NCBI GenBank assembly: GCA_020724325.1
Contig: DYHC01000035.1
Span: 5,106 to 11,120 of the forward strand
Direction: 5' to 3'
DNA from: Melioribacter roseus
Lineage (GTDB): Bacteria; Bacteroidota; Ignavibacteria; Ignavibacteriales; Melioribacteraceae
DNA: 6,015 nucleotides
Shown: one piece after another, positions 5,922 to 6,015 of the stretch
How the letters are laid out: each line of letters begins with the position of its first letter
Position numbering within the stretch: position 1 is the stretch's first letter
Position numbers and translations under genes: made by a program
The notes under the pieces: model-generated
The model's database searches: none
Told to the model about the DNA's origin: nothing
The model's input: only the letters and a program-made list of their open reading frames with translations

Positions 5922-6015
5922 GTTTTTTCATCACAAAAACCTACACTTTTTTATAGTTTTCCCACTTACCGAATTTGAATTTAAGAAATATTACAATAGC
6001 ATATAAAATAACATA

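Noticed and set aside
5922..6015. Right-hand edge searched for another gene
   Set aside because: Only a 9-codon minus-strand frame overlapping the -35 box was found; the sequence is AT-rich with no recognisable product.

Overview
The window is AT-rich (about one third G+C by eye). All five protein genes are on the minus strand, so transcription runs from the right edge to the left. The best taxonomic guess is a member of the Bacteroidota/Chlorobiota/Ignavibacteriota group. The clues are a small secreted protein with the 'NWQTATETN...F.VER' fibronectin-III-like signature that is abundant in those phyla, and a monomeric NADP-dependent isocitrate dehydrogenase, a form known from Chlorobium among others. 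This assignment is inference; no rRNA or other marker is present.

Layout in the direction of transcription. A strong sigma70-type promoter (TTGACA, 17 bp, TATATT; 5893-5921) drives a short secreted protein with one fibronectin-III-like domain (5485-5874). It is followed after 64 bp or less, with no visible terminator, by a Maf-family nucleoside triphosphate pyrophosphatase (4852-5430). A 509-bp gap (4343-4851) has no convincing gene. On its plus strand it has a promoter-like element, a palindrome and a terminator-like hairpin, which together could frame a transcript of about 290 nt; this is speculative. Next is the monomeric isocitrate dehydrogenase (2117-4342), complete and with its known active-site residues intact, followed by a hairpin terminator (2047-2090).

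A 493-bp gap (1624-2116) contains a stretch of purine-rich, degenerate repeat-like sequence and the probable promoter of the last cluster. That cluster is a tight operon: a YtxH-domain membrane-anchored helical protein (1207-1623), a DUF948-like single-pass membrane protein (820-1200, 6 bp downstream), and the N-terminal 263 residues of an EF-G-like GTPase (1-790, 29 bp downstream). The GTPase starts at TTG and runs off the left edge.

The genes are mostly housekeeping: central carbon metabolism/NADPH supply, nucleotide-pool sanitation, a translation-factor paralogue and cell-envelope proteins. I see no defence system, mobile element, CRISPR array, tRNA or rRNA. The items most worth a second look are the EF-G paralogue, which lacks the catalytic switch II histidine, its linkage to two envelope proteins, and the possible plus-strand transcript in the 4343-4851 gap.
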